Source: JAFGTP01 sp964472715
Lineage (GTDB): Bacteria > Fidelibacterota > UBA2242 > JAFGTP01
Assembly (NCBI GenBank): GCA_964472715.1
Contig: CAYYMT010000162.1
Location: 1 to 6,969 of the forward strand
DNA: 6,969 nucleotides
Direction of reading: 5' to 3'
A program made the translations under genes and the position numbers. This document shows, in pieces, positions 5,861-6,969 of the stretch. The notes beneath the pieces are model-generated. The model had not been told where the DNA came from. It was given only the letters and a program-made list of their open reading frames with translations, and made no database searches. Each line of letters begins with the position of its first letter. The first letter of the stretch is position 1.

Positions 5861-6969
5861 TCACGCCAGCAAATCCAGTGAAATCAAACAAGTCATCAGC
5901 GCAAAATCCACCAGTTGTTTGATTTCCACATATTCATTGGCCACGTGAAACATTTCGTCGTCACCGGGGCCCCAGCCAACAGAGATAACACCATTGAGAT
6001 TCAGGGTTTTGGCGTAAGTGCCGCCGCCCATGCCCATGGTCTTAGGCTTGAAACCCAGCACTTCCTGGCCGTTTCTCTGAATTGCTTCCACGACTTCATT
6101 ATTCGGATCAATAGCATGGGGTTCATTCCAGGCCATACGTTCCACAGTAAATTCGCCGGGCACTTTGCTGGTCAGTGCTTTCAATTGGTTTGTGACTTTA
6201 TCTTCTGTCATACCGGGTACCGTCCGGATGTCAATTATAACTGAGCAGGAACCAGGCACAATATTCGGTGCCGCACCGCCGTGAATTTCGCCGAGATTAA
6301 GAGAGGGATGGCCCAGCACATCATGGGGGTTGTAATCAAATTTCATTTTTTCAATCTCTGAGACCAGTTTCGCCATAGGATAAACCGCATTAACGCCCAG
6401 TTCCGGTGTGGAGCCGTGAGCCTGTTTCCCTTTGGAAGTGATTTTAAAAACCGTACGCCCTTTTTCCGCCACATCGATATTGACCATATTTTCACCAATA
6501 TCGGGAATGATGGAATAAGTAGGGTCGATCAGTTTTTCTTCCATCAGGTAACCGATACCATAATCAATTCCGTCCGGGTCTTCGGCTTCTTCGTCAGATA
6601 AGGCCGCGAGCATTAACTGACCTTTTAATTCATCCAGTAATCCGGCATCTTTCAGGACTTTTCCGGCCACCAGGATAGACGCCAGCGGGCCTTTGTCATC
6701 CAAAGTGCCGCGACCGAAAAGATTGCCGTCTTTTTCCACGACTTCATAGGGATCAGTATCCCAGCCGTCACCGGAAGGAACAACGTCCATATGAGCGGGC
6801 ATTAATAATTGTTTACCATTTTCATTTTTTCCGATAGTTCCGATAATATTCGGGCGGCCTTCCTGGCGCGAGAATTCCTGGTATTCAATACCGCTGCGGT
6901 CCAGGAAATCTTTTACGATATTTCCACAACGATACTCTTCACCGCGAAATTTCAGATAGGGATGCTCCG
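5861..6969 (-). CDS. M20-family zinc metallopeptidase (ArgE/DapE type), 5' end outside window
   Basis: Cytosolic-type zinc-dependent amidohydrolase or peptidase; no signal sequence is in view. The reading frame stays open past the Met at 6802 to the window edge, giving 368 visible residues. The internal Met is not the start, because conserved sequence (FRGEEYRCGNIVKDFLDRSG) precedes it. Visible-residue positions of the metal centre: HMDVV with H59 and D61, GRGTLDDKG with the DD pair at 90-91, SDEE with E126 and E127, D156 in IIPDIGE, and the last His at 341 in MFHVANE. The lid or dimerisation domain includes KGKQAHGSTPELG and ends near VIIDIR. Only about 20 N-terminal residues are probably missing. 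G+C is well above that of the operon. Substrate is unknown: acetylornithine, succinyl-diaminopimelate, a dipeptide or another acyl-amino acid are all possible. It looks like a flanking chromosomal gene unrelated to the defence operon. Confidence 0.9.
   Translation of the reverse strand, partial: EHPYLKFRGEEYRCGNIVKDFLDRSGIEYQEFSRQEGRPNIIGTIGKNENGKQLLMPAHMDVVPSGDGWDTDPYEVVEKDGNLFGRGTLDDKGPLASILVAGKVLKDAGLLDELKGQLMLAALSDEEAEDPDGIDYGIGYLMEEKLIDPTYSIIPDIGENMVNIDVAEKGRTVFKITSKGKQAHGSTPELGVNAVYPMAKLVSEIEKMKFDYNPHDVLGHPSLNLGEIHGGAAPNIVPGSCSVIIDIRTVPGMTEDKVTNQLKALTSKVPGEFTVERMAWNEPHAIDPNNEVVEAIQRNGQEVLGFKPKTMGMGGGTYAKTLNLNGVISVGWGPGDDEMFHVANEYVEIKQLVDFALMTCLISLDLLA

Noticed and set aside
5636..5881. 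Plus-strand open frame over the operon leader and terminator
   Set aside because: It runs through the methyltransferase start, a poly-A tract, the terminator hairpin and the peptidase end; no ribosome binding site or recognisable protein.
5915..6601. Plus-strand open frames at 5915-6244 and 6416-6601
   Set aside because: Both are antisense to the well-conserved M20 peptidase.
1..6969. Inferring the recognition site from absence of GAGTC or GGATC
   Set aside because: Both appear in the window (GAGTC near 4028 and in the 3901 line; GGATC at several places, including within the peptidase gene), and 7 kb is too short for an avoidance argument.
1..6969. CRISPR arrays, tRNA or rRNA genes, insertion sequences
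   Set aside because: No repeat-spacer pattern, tRNA cloverleaf, transposase or paired terminal inverted repeats were seen on either strand.

Overview
The window is bacterial. It holds an AT-rich, three-gene minus-strand operon that looks like a restriction-modification-based defence island, next to the 3' part of a housekeeping-type M20 metallopeptidase gene on the same strand. By eye the defence block (about 80-5800) is close to 30% G+C. The peptidase gene and the first 60 bases are close to 50%. That contrast suggests acquired DNA dropped into a moderate-GC chromosome. The sequence does not fix the host lineage. Good Shine-Dalgarno sites are present before two of the three operon genes, and nothing argues for an archaeon or a phage.

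Layout, read in the direction of transcription (right to left). 6969-5861: M20/ArgE-DapE-type peptidase, truncated at its N-terminus by the window edge. 5833-5802: a clear rho-independent terminator ending that transcript. 5801-5661: AT-rich leader of the operon, with a tandem 9-bp repeat and a strong ribosome binding site. 5660-4698: beta-class adenine-type DNA methyltransferase with an extra N-terminal helix-turn-helix-like segment. 4695-3010: type IIS restriction endonuclease of the AlwI/MlyI/PleI/BstNBI family, starting 2 nt after the methyltransferase stop codon. 2975-111: a 954-residue protein joining a coiled coil, a zinc-binding and archaeo-eukaryotic-primase (AEP) domain, an SF2 helicase and a C-terminal phospholipase D (HKD) nuclease-like domain. 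This resembles the AEP-helicase proteins of so-called TOTE conflict systems. 110-1: non-coding, with two neighbouring hairpins.

How the genes may work together. The methyltransferase and endonuclease form a recognisable type IIS pair: the first protects the host site, and the second cuts (or nicks) unmodified invading DNA beside the site. The third gene is the unusual part. A helicase with primase-like and PLD modules, co-transcribed with a IIS pair, could process or degrade the cleaved or nicked DNA, or could be a second layer of defence. The coupling of a complete IIS pair with this fusion protein is the best candidate for an under-described system here. That functional link is inferred from gene order only.
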